Of a stretch of DNA of 64,000 nucleotides, positions 56,252 through 64,000 are shown piece after piece; positions within the stretch are counted from its first letter, which is position 1, and each line of letters opens with the position of its first letter. This DNA comes from Croceitalea dokdonensis DOKDO 023 (GTDB lineage Bacteria; Bacteroidota; Bacteroidia; Flavobacteriales; Flavobacteriaceae). Location of the stretch: NCBI RefSeq assembly GCF_001306415.1, contig NZ_LDJX01000007.1, positions 1 to 64,000 of the forward strand, written 5' to 3'. Both the position numbers and the translations under genes were made by a program. Below the pieces are notes generated by a model that was not told where the DNA came from, ran no database searches, and saw only the letters and a list, made by a program, of their open reading frames with translations.

Positions 56252-56259
56252 TATCTTTG
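56252..56259 (+). promoter_or_regulatory. Putative truA -7 promoter element
   Basis: TATCTTTG matches TAnnTTTG, 24 bases before the TTG start of truA. Confidence 0.5.
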
Positions 56260-56283
56260 TTCCGCTAAAAATAGCCTTTTAGT

Positions 56284-57027
56284 TTGAGATATTTTATCCA
56301 GTTTTCATTTTTTGGAAAAGCCTACCACGGGTGGCAAGTACAGCCTAACGCGCTTACCGTGCAGCAGGTATTGCAGGAAACTATGTCCACGTTGCTGCGG
56401 GCAGATATTAAATTGGTAGGTGCTGGTAGAACGGATACCGGTGTGCATGCCAAGCAGCTTTTTGCTCATTTTGATGTCTCAAACAGGCTCTGCATCAAAG
56501 AAACCGTCCAGAAATTAAACAGCTTTTTACCCGCGGACATCGCTGTGCAGCAAATCTTTGAGGTTGGGCCAGAAGCACACGCCCGTTTTGACGCAATTTC
56601 TAGAACCTATGAATATCATATCACCCAGAAAAAGAATCCATTTTTATCAGATTTTGCCCATTTTCTTTGGACTCCATTAGATGTGGATGCCATGAACCAG
56701 GCGGCGTCCATCCTATTGGAGTATACGGATTTTGAGTGTTTTTCGCGCTCACAGACCGATGTAAAGACCTTTTTGTGCCATGTTACCCATGCGCAGTGGA
56801 AACATGAGCCAGAACGTCTGGTCTTTACGATTACCGCCAACAGGTTTTTGCGCAATATGGTGCGTGCCATTGTAGGGACCCTGCTACCCATTGGTCTGGG
56901 AAAGTTCCCTGTTGAACAGATGCGCAAGGTCATAGAAAGTAAAGACCGTGGCATGGCAGGTGCATCCGCCCCCGCAAAAGGATTATATTTGACTGAGGTA
57001 AACTATCCTGAAAACATTAGATCATGA
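56284..57027 (+). CDS. truA: tRNA pseudouridine synthase A
   Basis: Converts uridines 38-40 of the anticodon stem-loop to pseudouridine. A 247-residue protein with the catalytic Asp in GRTDTGVHA, plus YEYHI and RFLRNMVRAIVGTL. Translation starts at TTG (56284): an in-frame stop lies four codons upstream and RYFIQFSFFGKAYHGWQVQ is the conserved family N-terminus, so no ATG fits. Its last four bases overlap the ABC exporter start (ATGA). Confidence 0.95.
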   Translation: MRYFIQFSFFGKAYHGWQVQPNALTVQQVLQETMSTLLRADIKLVGAGRTDTGVHAKQLFAHFDVSNRLCIKETVQKLNSFLPADIAVQQIFEVGPEAHARFDAISRTYEYHITQKKNPFLSDFAHFLWTPLDVDAMNQAASILLEYTDFECFSRSQTDVKTFLCHVTHAQWKHEPERLVFTITANRFLRNMVRAIVGTLLPIGLGKFPVEQMRKVIESKDRGMAGASAPAKGLYLTEVNYPENIRS

Positions 57028-58796
57028 GCAAGAAAGACGAGGCAGGAAGGGCATTTGATTTTGGACTTTTTAAGCGTGTCTTTGCGTTCACTACCCCTTA
57101 CCGTGGTATCTTTTGGTTGGTTGCTTTTGTGGCTATTTTTTTGGCGGCATTTGCTGTTTTTACCCCCTTTTTGGTGAAGACCATCATTAATGAGTCCTTG
57201 CCAAACAATGATCGTGAATCTTTGGTGTTCATGGTCTGGCTTATGCTGGCTGCACTTTTAGGTCAGGTAATCCTGCAGTTGACCTTTAATTATTTTGCGA
57301 ATCTTTTGGGAGAATCGGTCATTAAAGACCTTAGGGTAAAGCTTTTTCAGAAAATGATGGGTTTTAAGATGACCTATTTTGATAATTCTTCCATAGGGGT
57401 TTTGGTCACCCGCGCCGTGGCCGATATGCAGCGGATAGGAGAAATTTTTAGCCAAGGTTTTTTTGTCATTGTATCAGATTTGCTTAAAATGGTTGCGGGG
57501 GCGCTGGCCATGATTGTTTTTAACTGGAAACTGGCATTTATCGTATTTGCCATCTTGCCCATTATCCTTGTGGCTACCCGTCTTTTCCAAAAAGCCATGA
57601 AGGTGGCATTTATAGAGGTTCGTGCCCAAGTCTCCAACCTTAATTCCTTTGTGCAGGAGCGGCTAACGGGAATGAAGATCGTGCAGCTTTTTAATAGGGA
57701 GGAGATTGAAAAGGAAAAGTTTAGGATTATCAATGAAAAGCACCAAAATGCTTGGTTAAAAACCGTCTGGTACAATTCCATCTTTTTTCCCGTTGCGGAA
57801 ATCTCATACTCCATTGGTATTGGCCTGGTGGTCTATTTTGGGGTTTTGCAAAATGTAACTATTGAAGGTTTTAACGACAAGGGCACCATTGTCGCTTTTT
57901 TCTTTTTGATGGATCTTTTGTTTCGTCCCCTGAGGCAGATTGCGGATAAGTTCAATACCCTGCAAATGGGCATGGTAGCTGCCAACAGGGTTTTTAAAAT
58001 TTTGGATACGGACAGCCATATAGATGACCATGGAACGGTCACTAAAGAAGCGGTAAGGGGCGATATTGAATTTAAGGATGTACGCTTTGGTTATGTTAAG
58101 GGTGAAGAGGTGCTCCACGGCATATCCTTTAAGGTTAAGGCGGGAGAGACCATTGCCATTGTAGGGACAACGGGTGCGGGAAAATCTACCATCATCAATC
58201 TATTGAACCGTTTTTATGAAATACATTCTGGCAGTATTTTGGTAGATGGCACGTCTATTAAGGACTATACCCTAAAATCCTTACGCTCCCACATTGCCGT
58301 GGTCTTGCAGGATGTCTTTCTTTTTGCAGACTCTATTGCCCATAATATTTCCCTGAAAAATGATGCTATTTCCCTTGAAACCATAGAAAATGCTGCCAAG
58401 GAAATAGGGGTGCATGAATTTATTTCCCGACTACCGGGCGGATTTGAATACAATGTAAAAGAACGGGGAACCATGCTATCCAGTGGCCAACGCCAGTTGA
58501 TCGCATTTCTAAGGGCGTATGTGAGCAATCCCAGTATTTTAATACTTGACGAGGCCACCTCATCCATAGATACCTATTCTGAACAGTTGATCCAACAGGC
58601 CACCAATAAGATTACGGAGGGGCGCACGTCCATAATCATCGCCCACCGCTTGGCCACCATTAAAAAGGCCGATACCATTTTGGTCATGGATGCCGGGAAC
58701 ATCGTGGAAAGTGGCACCCATGAAGAGCTGTTAAAAACAGGCGGCTACTATCATGCCCTTTACGAGGCCCAGTTTATGGAGGAAGAGGTGGCTTAA
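57024..58796 (+). CDS. ABC exporter (MsbA-like half transporter)
   Basis: A 590-residue fused permease-ATPase. Six membrane segments (about residues 25-320), then Walker A GTTGAGKST, signature MLSSGQRQLIAFLRAYV, Walker B ILILDEATSSIDT and H-loop IAHRLA. The half-transporter form works as a dimer; in Bacteroidota such proteins move lipids or hydrophobic compounds, and MsbA-like lipid A export is possible but unproven. The gene overlaps truA and its last four bases overlap the convergent DUF3667 gene at the palindromic TTAA. Confidence 0.9.
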   Translation: MSKKDEAGRAFDFGLFKRVFAFTTPYRGIFWLVAFVAIFLAAFAVFTPFLVKTIINESLPNNDRESLVFMVWLMLAALLGQVILQLTFNYFANLLGESVIKDLRVKLFQKMMGFKMTYFDNSSIGVLVTRAVADMQRIGEIFSQGFFVIVSDLLKMVAGALAMIVFNWKLAFIVFAILPIILVATRLFQKAMKVAFIEVRAQVSNLNSFVQERLTGMKIVQLFNREEIEKEKFRIINEKHQNAWLKTVWYNSIFFPVAEISYSIGIGLVVYFGVLQNVTIEGFNDKGTIVAFFFLMDLLFRPLRQIADKFNTLQMGMVAANRVFKILDTDSHIDDHGTVTKEAVRGDIEFKDVRFGYVKGEEVLHGISFKVKAGETIAIVGTTGAGKSTIINLLNRFYEIHSGSILVDGTSIKDYTLKSLRSHIAVVLQDVFLFADSIAHNISLKNDAISLETIENAAKEIGVHEFISRLPGGFEYNVKERGTMLSSGQRQLIAFLRAYVSNPSILILDEATSSIDTYSEQLIQQATNKITEGRTSIIIAHRLATIKKADTILVMDAGNIVESGTHEELLKTGGYYHALYEAQFMEEEVA

Positions 58797-59569
58797 GCTG
58801 GTTGTGGAACAAAATCTTGTAAGTCAAATACACCAATCAAAAGCAATACGATCATTAAGCCCAAAATCAATACAAAAAACAAAACTGCAACCATTAAACT
58901 AAATGTAAAGCTCCTTGTTAAAAACGCACCAATGGAGAATTTATTCAATCTTTGAAGAACGAATAAGTTATAAGCAAGAACCACCAATAATGAAAGTTGA
59001 CTGTAGAGCATATAGCTATCAGCTGCAATGGTTAAAACAGCCATTGAAATTGTAAAAGTCACAATACTAAAGTGAGACATGGTGTACACAAAAACCAAAA
59101 TATATTCTGGAAAATTATATTTTACCTTATTGAACAATAGATAGGCGGGGATTGCTAATACAGGGAAATATAATAAAAACATGAATGCGTTAAAATCAAA
59201 CGCAAATTCACCCCACTTTTTAGCGAATGGAGCATTGTTGATTTCATCTTCAAATTGAATCGCATTAGTATAAAATTTTTGAATGACAAAAACCATTAAA
59301 CCTGACAGGGTTAAGGCTATCCCTAAATAGCTTATGGGGTTTAGATATTTCTTTCTAATCCCATTAATGTAACCACCAATGACAACTTCAGGTTTGGTAA
59401 AAAGATGCCAAATGGTTCTAAGGAAGGTGTTATCCAAATTAAAATAGCGTTCAATAACATCATACCAAAGATTTTTGACCGTGATTCTGTTGCGTATTAC
59501 TTTTGCCCCACAATCTGGACAATAGCTGTAATCTGTTCTTAGGCTATTTTCACAGTTCTTACATTCCAT
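58793..59569 (-). CDS. DUF3667 zinc-ribbon membrane protein
   Basis: A 258-residue protein. The N-terminus has a zinc ribbon: CKNC at residues 3-6 and CPDC at 17-20, followed by about five membrane segments, the DUF3667 layout. Its ATG shares bases with the stop of the diadenylate cyclase gene (TGATG), so the pair is likely translationally coupled. Function unknown; a link to cyclic di-AMP signalling is inference from that coupling. Confidence 0.78.
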   Translation of the reverse strand: MECKNCENSLRTDYSYCPDCGAKVIRNRITVKNLWYDVIERYFNLDNTFLRTIWHLFTKPEVVIGGYINGIRKKYLNPISYLGIALTLSGLMVFVIQKFYTNAIQFEDEINNAPFAKKWGEFAFDFNAFMFLLYFPVLAIPAYLLFNKVKYNFPEYILVFVYTMSHFSIVTFTISMAVLTIAADSYMLYSQLSLLVVLAYNLFVLQRLNKFSIGAFLTRSFTFSLMVAVLFFVLILGLMIVLLLIGVFDLQDFVPQPA

Positions 59570-60354
59570 CAACCCAAATCTTTTTTAACCATATCCGCAA
59601 GTTCTTCCATGCTTTTATACAGCACAAACTCCCCATTCTTAATATAGGACACCATGCCCGTTTCTTCACTGACTACCAAACAAAGGGCGTCGGTTTTTTC
59701 CGTAATGCCAACGGCTGCCCTATGCCGGAGACCAAAACGTAGCGGAATGTTACGTTCGTTGGATACGGGCAAGATAACCCGCGTTGCCGTGATGTAATTG
59801 TCTTGGATTACCGCGGCGCCATCATGTAACGGACTGTTTTTGTAAAATATACTTTCAATAATGGGCTGGGTGACCTTAATGTCCATTTTATCCCCGGTCT
59901 CCCGTAAAAAATCCAGGTTGTTATTACGCTCCATGACCAAAATAGCCCCTGTTTTACTTATGCCCATTTTCTCACAGGCACCAATCACCGCATCTACATC
60001 CGTATTGGTGGGAAGCCCTTCTTGTTTTAAAAATTTAAAGTGTTTTACAAAGTTCCGTTTGGATGCAAAATTGGTAGAACCGATCATGAGCAGGAACTTT
60101 CGGATTTCCTGCTGAAAAACAATGATAAGGGCAATTAGCCCAATGTTCATAAACCCACCCACCATACTGCTAATCATTTTCATCTCTAGAAGCTCCGTAA
60201 GTTTCCATAAGGCCCAAACAATGACAATTCCAATAAAAATATTGATGGCCACCGTGCCTTTTACCAGCTTATAAATGTAGTACAGCAGCACGGCGACAAG
60301 TATAATGTCGATAAGGTCGGTAATTTTGAATTCCAGAAAATTAAAAAATTCCAA
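59569..60354 (-). CDS. cdaA: Diadenylate cyclase CdaA-like
   Basis: Makes the second messenger cyclic di-AMP from two ATP. A 261-residue protein with three N-terminal membrane segments and a DAC domain: the catalytic NSPLHDGAAVI and LRHRAAVGI motifs are intact. The N-terminal membrane segments fit the CdaA branch rather than DisA. It lies between folP and DUF3667, with 29 bases to folP and an overlapping start/stop with DUF3667. Cyclic di-AMP controls potassium and osmotic balance in other bacteria. Confidence 0.94.
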   Translation of the reverse strand: MEFFNFLEFKITDLIDIILVAVLLYYIYKLVKGTVAINIFIGIVIVWALWKLTELLEMKMISSMVGGFMNIGLIALIIVFQQEIRKFLLMIGSTNFASKRNFVKHFKFLKQEGLPTNTDVDAVIGACEKMGISKTGAILVMERNNNLDFLRETGDKMDIKVTQPIIESIFYKNSPLHDGAAVIQDNYITATRVILPVSNERNIPLRFGLRHRAAVGITEKTDALCLVVSEETGMVSYIKNGEFVLYKSMEELADMVKKDLG

Positions 60355-60383
60355 ATGCCGTGTTTTTGTAAATGTAGCGAAAA

Positions 60384-61232
60384 TTAGTCTTTGCGGAAAT
60401 CAATTTCATTGGCCTTAAGTTCTTGGTAGAGAAGGATACACTCCTTGGCCTCCCTCACATCATGGACGCGTAAAATGGAGGCTCCCTTTTGCAAGGCAAT
60501 CATATGTAAGGCGGTTGTGCCATTTAGTGCCTGTTTTGGACTGGTCCCAAGGGTTTTGTAAATCATGGATTTACGGCTTACCCCGGCCAATAATGGCAGA
60601 TTCAATGATTTAAAAAGGTCTAAATGCGCCAAGAGTTGAAAGTTTTGGCCAGTATTCTTTGCAAAACCAAATCCTGGGTCTAGAATAATATCATTGATTT
60701 TGTGTCCTCTGGCCAAGGCTACTTTTTCGGAAAAGTAGTAGCGTAGGTCTTTAATCAAATCGGTATACCCATCCATGGTTTTCATGGTTTGTGGAGTACC
60801 TTTCATATGCATCATGATGTAAGGGACTTGGAACTTGGCCACGGTTTCCATCATTTTTGGGTCAAGATTTCCCGCTGAGATATCATTAATAATGGCGGCA
60901 CCGAGTTCCAAGCATTTTTTTGCCACTTGATGTCTAAAAGTATCAATGGAGAGTACCGCATGGGGGAATTCCTTGAGCACCAAATGTACGATTGGGAGGA
61001 TGCGGTGCAACTCTTCGTCCAGTGGAACATGTTCTGCCCCTGGTCTAGAACTGTAGGCGCCAATATCTATGAAACTGGCTCCATCCGCAAGCATCCTTTC
61101 GGTCTGTTGTAGTATACTTTTAGGGTCTTTGTATTTTCCACCGTCATAAAAGGAGTCTGGCGTAATGTTTAAAACACCCAATATTTTTGGTTGGCTTAGG
61201 TCTATTAAAGTTCCATTACAGTTTATGGTCAT
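60384..61232 (-). CDS. folP: Dihydropteroate synthase
   Basis: Condenses dihydropterin pyrophosphate with p-aminobenzoate in folate synthesis; the target of sulfonamides. A 282-residue TIM-barrel with GVLNITPDSFYDGGKY, SIDTFRHQVA, DPGFGFAKNTGQN and GVSRKSMIY. I use the ATG at 61232; a GTG two codons upstream is in frame. Its partner folE lies 20 kb away in the same window. The 29-base gap to cdaA suggests one operon. Confidence 0.95.
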   Translation of the reverse strand: MTINCNGTLIDLSQPKILGVLNITPDSFYDGGKYKDPKSILQQTERMLADGASFIDIGAYSSRPGAEHVPLDEELHRILPIVHLVLKEFPHAVLSIDTFRHQVAKKCLELGAAIINDISAGNLDPKMMETVAKFQVPYIMMHMKGTPQTMKTMDGYTDLIKDLRYYFSEKVALARGHKINDIILDPGFGFAKNTGQNFQLLAHLDLFKSLNLPLLAGVSRKSMIYKTLGTSPKQALNGTTALHMIALQKGASILRVHDVREAKECILLYQELKANEIDFRKD

Positions 61233-61418
61233 GTTCACTTTTTGCTTTTATGGGTTTCGTTATCTTTACCCGGTAATTGAGATAGCGTAACTACGGGATT
61301 TACCCGCAATAAAAAATTAAAGCGCTCCTTTTGGTTGCCATATGGGCTTGTTCCCTTGGTAGTTAAAAAGAACCTCAAATTTTTAACAACAGCGAAAATT
61401 AATCAAATTCGTCCACAC

Positions 61419-61955
61419 ATGGCGCAAACTTCGCAGGCATATGATACGGTAATTGCAGATTGTCGCAAACTATTTGTAGATAAAACAAAGGACTACGGCA
61501 CAGCATGGAGAATTCTGCGTTTGCCCTCTTTGACCGATCAATTATTTATTAAGGCCCAGCGTATCCGCGGGTTACAGGAAAATGAGGTTAGGAAGGTGGA
61601 TGAGGGCCAGCAATCAGAATTTATGGGCATTGTCAATTACGCGGTAATGGCACTCATACAATTGGATTTGGGAGTGGCGGAGCAGCCAGATTTGGATGCC
61701 GAGAAGGCCATAGATTTTTATGATGCCAAAATTGCCCTGACCAAGGCCCTAATGGAAAATAAGAACCATGATTACGGCGAGGCCTGGCGCAATATGCGCG
61801 TAAGCTCATTGACGGACCTGATTTTACAAAAGTTGCTCCGGGTAAAGGAAATAGAGAACAACAATGGTAAGACGGTGGCTAGTGAGGGCGTGGACGCCAA
61901 CTATCAGGATATGATAAATTATGCCGTTTTTGCCTTAATACACCTAAACTCTTAA
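61419..61955 (+). CDS. DUF1599 protein with an internal tandem duplication
   Basis: A 178-residue soluble protein starting MAQTSQAYDTVIADCRKLF. Two homologous halves are visible: KDYGTAWRILRLPSLTDQLFIKAQRIRGLQENEV with NYAVMALIQLD, then HDYGEAWRNMRVSSLTDLILQKLLRVKEIENN with NYAVFALIHLN. That is the DUF1599 layout, a helical fold of unknown function (nucleotide-pyrophosphohydrolase-like in overall shape). I use the ATG at 61419 rather than an upstream in-frame start at 61335 which lacks family similarity. One base separates it from the next gene. Confidence 0.86.
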   Translation: MAQTSQAYDTVIADCRKLFVDKTKDYGTAWRILRLPSLTDQLFIKAQRIRGLQENEVRKVDEGQQSEFMGIVNYAVMALIQLDLGVAEQPDLDAEKAIDFYDAKIALTKALMENKNHDYGEAWRNMRVSSLTDLILQKLLRVKEIENNNGKTVASEGVDANYQDMINYAVFALIHLNS

Positions 61956-61956
61956 T

Positions 61957-63051
61957 ATGAGGTTTTTAGTAGCGTTTTCCAGAATTTTTGTTGGGGTGCT
62001 TTTTATCATTAGCGGCCTTATTAAACTTAACGACCCCGTAGGCTTTTCCTTTAAATTGGAAGAGTATTTTAGTCCTGGAGTGCTGGATTTGCCCTTTTTT
62101 ATGCCCTATGCCTTGGCCTTGTCCGTTATAGTGGTCATTGTGGAGGTATTACTCGGTATTTTTTTATTAATCGGATTTAAACCCAAATTTACGGTGTGGA
62201 GCCTCTTGGGCATGATTGTGTTCTTTACATTTTTAACGTTCTATTCCGCTTACTTTAACAAGGTAACGGACTGCGGTTGTTTTGGGGATGCCGTAAAACT
62301 GACGCCATGGGAGTCTTTCACCAAGGACATTGTTCTACTCGTGTTTATCTTGATTTTGCTTATAGGGATAAAACACATTAAACCCTTATTTTCTGCAAAG
62401 TTAAATTGGACTCTTTTGGGGATATCCTTGGCAGGCTGCATCCTGTTCTGTAATCATGTGCTGAACCACTTGCCCGTAAAAGACTTCCGGCCCTACAAAA
62501 TTGGGGCGAATATTGCTGATGGGATGACGGTCCCGGAAGACGCGCCCAAGGCCATTTATGAATATGCATGGAGATTTAAGGTAAATGGAGCGGATAAAAT
62601 TGTGGTGACCAACGGCGATTATCCTACCGTAGATGGTGAGTTTATAGATGTGGAAACCACTCAGATTCAAAAAGGCTATGAGCCTCCCGTGCATGATTTT
62701 ACCATTGAACAAGATGGAACCGATTATACGGATGCCATGCTTTCCGAAGAAAAGTTGGTAATGGTCATTGCCTATGATTTGGCAAAAAGCAACTATGAGG
62801 TGTTCGCTGCCTTAAAGACCATAACTGATGAGGCGATTGCCAAAGGTTACAAGGTTATTGGGATGTCCGCTTCAAGTACGGAAATTGGCAAGGCCCTTGG
62901 CAAGGAACATAAGCTAAATTTTGATTTTTATTTTACGGATGAGACCACGTTAAAAACTATTGTGCGAAGTAACCCGGCAATTTTGGTTTTGGAGAGAGGA
63001 ACCATTTTGCAAAAAGCACATTATAATGATTTTGAGGAGTTGAAGTTTTAG
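61957..63051 (+). CDS. BT_3928-type protein: DoxX-like membrane domain plus thioredoxin-like domain
   Basis: A 364-residue protein. N-terminal DoxX/MauE-like domain with four membrane segments (about residues 1-140) containing GLIKLNDPVGFSFKLEEYF and CGCFGDAVKLTPWESF; a linker; then a C-terminal thioredoxin/peroxiredoxin-like domain (about 240-364) reading VHDFTIEQDGTDYTDAMLSEEKLVMVI. The C-terminal domain has no CxxC pair, so it is unlikely to be a disulfide reductase by itself; CGCFG in the membrane domain is the only Cys pair. Function unknown. Confidence 0.84.
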   Translation: MRFLVAFSRIFVGVLFIISGLIKLNDPVGFSFKLEEYFSPGVLDLPFFMPYALALSVIVVIVEVLLGIFLLIGFKPKFTVWSLLGMIVFFTFLTFYSAYFNKVTDCGCFGDAVKLTPWESFTKDIVLLVFILILLIGIKHIKPLFSAKLNWTLLGISLAGCILFCNHVLNHLPVKDFRPYKIGANIADGMTVPEDAPKAIYEYAWRFKVNGADKIVVTNGDYPTVDGEFIDVETTQIQKGYEPPVHDFTIEQDGTDYTDAMLSEEKLVMVIAYDLAKSNYEVFAALKTITDEAIAKGYKVIGMSASSTEIGKALGKEHKLNFDFYFTDETTLKTIVRSNPAILVLERGTILQKAHYNDFEELKF

Positions 63052-63058
63052 ATTTTAG

Positions 63059-63100
63059 TAGGCAGTATGAGGTAGGCAGTAGGCAGTGAACAGTGACGAC
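63059..63100. repeat. Heptanucleotide array A (TAGGCAG type)
   Basis: Six contiguous 7-base units in register: TAGGCAG, TATGAGG, TAGGCAG, TAGGCAG, TGAACAG, TGACGAC; three exact and the others degenerate. Begins seven bases after the BT_3928-type gene. Confidence 0.75.
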
Positions 63101-63170
63101 CAAGTTGTTTGGGGTAAACACGAAACATTAGGAATTATTATAGGGATTGATATGCAGGGTTTCTAAATTA

Positions 63171-63254
63171 AACCATAAACCATAAACCATAAACCATAAA
63201 CCATAAACCATAAACCATAAACCATAAACCATAAACCACAAACCATAAACTATT
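63171..63254. repeat. Heptanucleotide array B (AACCATA type)
   Basis: Eleven contiguous units AACCATA (63171-63247), ten exact and one AACCACA, then a degenerate twelfth unit AACTATT. Ends seven bases before the tpiA ATG. Confidence 0.95.
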
Positions 63255-63260
63255 AAGAAC

Positions 63261-64000
63261 ATGAGAAAAAAAATAGTAGCAGGAAACTGGAAGATGAATA
63301 AAAATTTGGATGAGACCGAGGCGTTACTGGCAGAGCTTTCTGCTAAACTGCCGGATACCCATGCAGACGTCATTGTGGCGCCAACTTTTGTGAATCTTGC
63401 CACAGCGGTAAACCATTTAAACAGCAGTGTTATCCAAGTGGCGGCACAGAATATGCACTTTGAGGATACTGGCGCATATACTGGCGAGATTTCTGCCGAT
63501 ATGCTTTTAAATATTGGTGTGGGCACCGTGATATTGGGGCATTCGGAAAGACGCTCTCTCTTTGGCGAGGATGATGCTATGCTAGCCCGGAAAGTAAAAA
63601 AGGCCTTGGAAAAGAATATGCAGATTATTTTCTGCTTTGGTGAAGAATTGTCCGATAGAAAGTCTAGTAACCACTTTAAGGTTGTTGAGGGGCAACTCAA
63701 AAACGGACTATTTAACCTCCCAGCTGAGGCATGGAGCAGCATTATCCTTGCCTATGAACCTGTTTGGGCCATAGGAACCGGTGAAACCGCAAGCCCCGAG
63801 CAGGCCCAGGAAATGCATGAATTTATTAGAAAAACCATTGCGGGGGCCTATGATTCCAATATTGCTGATGAGGTGACCATTCTTTACGGCGGTAGTGTAA
63901 AGCCTGCCAATGCAGCGGAAATATTTTCCAAGCCAGATGTTGATGGGGGACTTATTGGTGGGGCAGCCCTTAAATGTGATGATTTTATCGCCATTATAAA
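63261..64000 (+). CDS. tpiA: Triose-phosphate isomerase (cut by window edge)
   Basis: Interconverts dihydroxyacetone phosphate and glyceraldehyde 3-phosphate in glycolysis. The reading frame from ATG 63261 is open to the end of the window (about 246 codons of an expected 249). Signature residues: Lys in GNWKMNK, catalytic His in LGHSERR, catalytic Glu in AYEPVWAIGTG, and GGSVKPANA near the end. The array of AACCATA repeats lies directly upstream, where a promoter would be expected; no TAnnTTTG element is visible within 100 bases. Confidence 0.96.
   Translation, partial: MRKKIVAGNWKMNKNLDETEALLAELSAKLPDTHADVIVAPTFVNLATAVNHLNSSVIQVAAQNMHFEDTGAYTGEISADMLLNIGVGTVILGHSERRSLFGEDDAMLARKVKKALEKNMQIIFCFGEELSDRKSSNHFKVVEGQLKNGLFNLPAEAWSSIILAYEPVWAIGTGETASPEQAQEMHEFIRKTIAGAYDSNIADEVTILYGGSVKPANAAEIFSKPDVDGGLIGGAALKCDDFIAII

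Noticed and set aside
63128-63742. Minus-strand frame with YGLWFMV repeats
   Set aside because: It is antisense to tpiA and its repeats are the AACCATA array read as protein.
1-64000. CRISPR arrays, insertion sequences, integrase/attachment sites, defence islands, secondary-metabolite cluster
   Set aside because: No spaced repeats, transposase motifs, terminal inverted repeats or tRNA-adjacent direct repeats were found. All genes resemble core or envelope genes of Flavobacteriaceae.

Overview
The window looks like an ordinary chromosomal segment from a marine-type member of the Flavobacteriaceae (phylum Bacteroidota). Several things support this. Genes are preceded by the Bacteroidota -7 promoter element TAnnTTTG, sometimes with TTG 19-20 bases upstream. 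A type IX secretion type B sorting domain, an LruC-domain lipoprotein, many short signal peptides ending in AQ, a fused SecDF, a tmRNA tag ending NNYALAA and many Bacteroidota-specific DUF families are also present. I see no prophage, insertion sequence, CRISPR array, conjugative module or recognisable defence island.

Layout. 0-0.7 kb: tmRNA (minus strand). 0.7-8.6 kb: a LYS1-like dehydrogenase, small membrane proteins, CreD, a winged-helix regulator with a membrane partner, a DUF1801 protein, a transglutaminase-like DUF3857 protein and KdsA. 8.6-10.6 kb: three tandem paralogous beta-barrel proteins. 10.7-14.5 kb: TypA, a ROK glucokinase and an FtsE-type ATPase. 14.6-22.2 kb: cell-envelope genes (giant TPR protein, outer-membrane barrel, two paralogous OmpA proteins around a small carboxypeptidase-regulatory-domain protein). 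22.5-30.8 kb: DUF885 peptidase-like lipoprotein, DUF2911, AsnB, GyrB, DUF6588 and a small lipoprotein. 31.1-35.2 kb: Mdh and SecDF. 35.6-41.6 kb (minus): tandem ABC ATPase, GNAT, DUF192, Lgt, YidD, CysS and FolE. 41.8-46.3 kb: T9SS cargo, FadL-type porin and a Gly/Trp- then Arg/Ser-rich lipoprotein. 46.3-48.4 kb: ProS, two identical tRNA-Glu genes and S20. 48.4-54.7 kb: LruC lipoprotein, two orphan envelope proteins, Rho and DUF4293. 54.8-64 kb: metallo-hydrolase, phosphodiesterase, TruA, MsbA-like exporter, DUF3667, diadenylate cyclase, FolP, DUF1599, a BT_3928-type protein, two heptanucleotide tandem arrays and a TpiA gene cut by the window edge.

Themes. Envelope biogenesis dominates: KdsA for lipopolysaccharide, Lgt for lipoproteins, SecDF and YidD for membrane and secreted proteins, plus OmpA, FadL and barrel proteins. 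The most informative non-coding signals are two copies of a perfect palindrome that appear to tie creD to the winged-helix/membrane-protein operon, the tandem tRNA-Glu promoter, and the two period-7 repeat arrays before tpiA. Several proteins keep a fold but appear to have lost its catalytic residues: the DUF3857 transglutaminase-like protein, the N-terminal ABC half, and the thioredoxin-like tail of the BT_3928-type protein.

Limits: family names come from recognising sequence motifs by eye, with no database search. Promoters and terminators are pattern matches. I did not find convincing evidence of a wholly new system; the best candidates are given as ranked findings.
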